Assembly: GCF_000014045.1 (NCBI RefSeq)
Contig: NC_008209.1
Location: forward strand, 620,001 to 684,000
Source of the DNA: Roseobacter denitrificans OCh 114
GTDB lineage: Bacteria > Pseudomonadota > Alphaproteobacteria > Rhodobacterales > Rhodobacteraceae
Length of the DNA: 64,000 nt
Direction: 5' to 3'
In this document: positions 63,941 to 64,000 of the stretch, one piece after another
How positions within the stretch are numbered: position 1 is the stretch's first letter
How the letters are laid out: each line of letters starts with the position of its first letter
The notes under the pieces: generated by a model
Seen by the model: only the letters and a program-made list of their open reading frames with translations
Told to the model about the DNA's origin: nothing
The model's database searches: none
Position numbers and translations under genes: made by a program

Positions 63941-64000
63941 GTCACCCACTCCGTCCCACCAAAGACGTTGTGCCGGTGCAATTGGGGCAAAATTAGGAAA

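Overview
This is chromosomal DNA of an alphaproteobacterium, most likely a marine member of the Roseobacter group (Rhodobacteraceae). The evidence is the GC-rich coding bias, the rpoE-chrR locus with its DUF1365/DUF3833 operon, the many TRAP and Gfo/Idh/MocA genes, and the expanded rbfA-truB-rpsO-pnp translation locus. The genus cannot be fixed from the sequence. I see no tRNA, rRNA, CRISPR array, transposase or phage gene. The window cuts pnp at its left edge.

1-9.5 kb, minus strand: translation/RNA-decay locus rbfA, truB, rpsO, pnp, with accessory genes in every gap. These are a DUF2233 glycosidase-like protein, a four-helix membrane protein, a DUF1643 protein, a frameshifted calcium-binding-type protein, a LysE exporter, a universal stress protein and an alanine/glycine:cation symporter. 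A good promoter with two in-phase upstream direct repeats drives the stress protein and symporter.

9.6-26.4 kb: mostly plus-strand housekeeping. Genes are dapB, a small secreted protein, a DUF1674 gene (opposite strand), an RsmB-type rRNA methyltransferase, a heparinase II/III-like protein, purH, lspA, a DUF3035 lipoprotein, a pair of M16 peptidase homologues, mutL and rmuC. The minus-strand pair deoC plus a double-domain aldehyde dehydrogenase handles deoxyribose breakdown.

26.5-50.9 kb: a 24-kb sugar-acid catabolic island and the most interesting part. A 15-gene minus-strand operon (42.6 to 26.5 kb) runs dctP, enolase-superfamily dehydratase, dctQ, dctM, PhyH dioxygenase, UxaA-family dehydratase, Gfo/Idh, PhyH dioxygenase, beta-hydroxyacid dehydrogenase, EamA transporter, KDG kinase, three Gfo/Idh oxidoreductases and mannonate dehydratase. 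Most genes overlap or nearly touch. A GntR/FCD regulator is divergent from it. Beyond lie a DenD-like dehydrogenase and a second beta-hydroxyacid dehydrogenase, then a plus-strand operon of SDR, IlvD/Edd dehydratase, FAH-family hydrolase, D-2-hydroxyacid dehydrogenase and a second enolase-superfamily dehydratase. Together they suggest uptake of an acidic sugar, oxidation or oxygenation of modified forms, dehydration to 2-keto-3-deoxy acids, and then either phosphorylation (KDG kinase) or oxidation to 2,4-diketo acids and hydrolysis. The substrate is not identifiable, and no KDPG aldolase gene is present.

50.9-57 kb: the ChrR/RpoE pair known for singlet-oxygen responses, next to a divergent five-gene operon (flavin amine-oxidase-like protein, DUF1365, MFS, DUF3833, SDR) that matches the RpoE-linked operon of Rhodobacter sphaeroides in order as I recall it.

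57-64 kb: a saccharopine-dehydrogenase-like protein, glutathione S-transferase and histidine phosphatase (minus strand), then an acyl-CoA synthetase with LivG and LivH transporter genes (plus strand) and a small membrane protein at the right edge. A ~100-bp imperfect palindromic repeat occurs twice (about 1395-1498 and 26415-26513). In both copies its ends supply the stop codons of adjacent genes.
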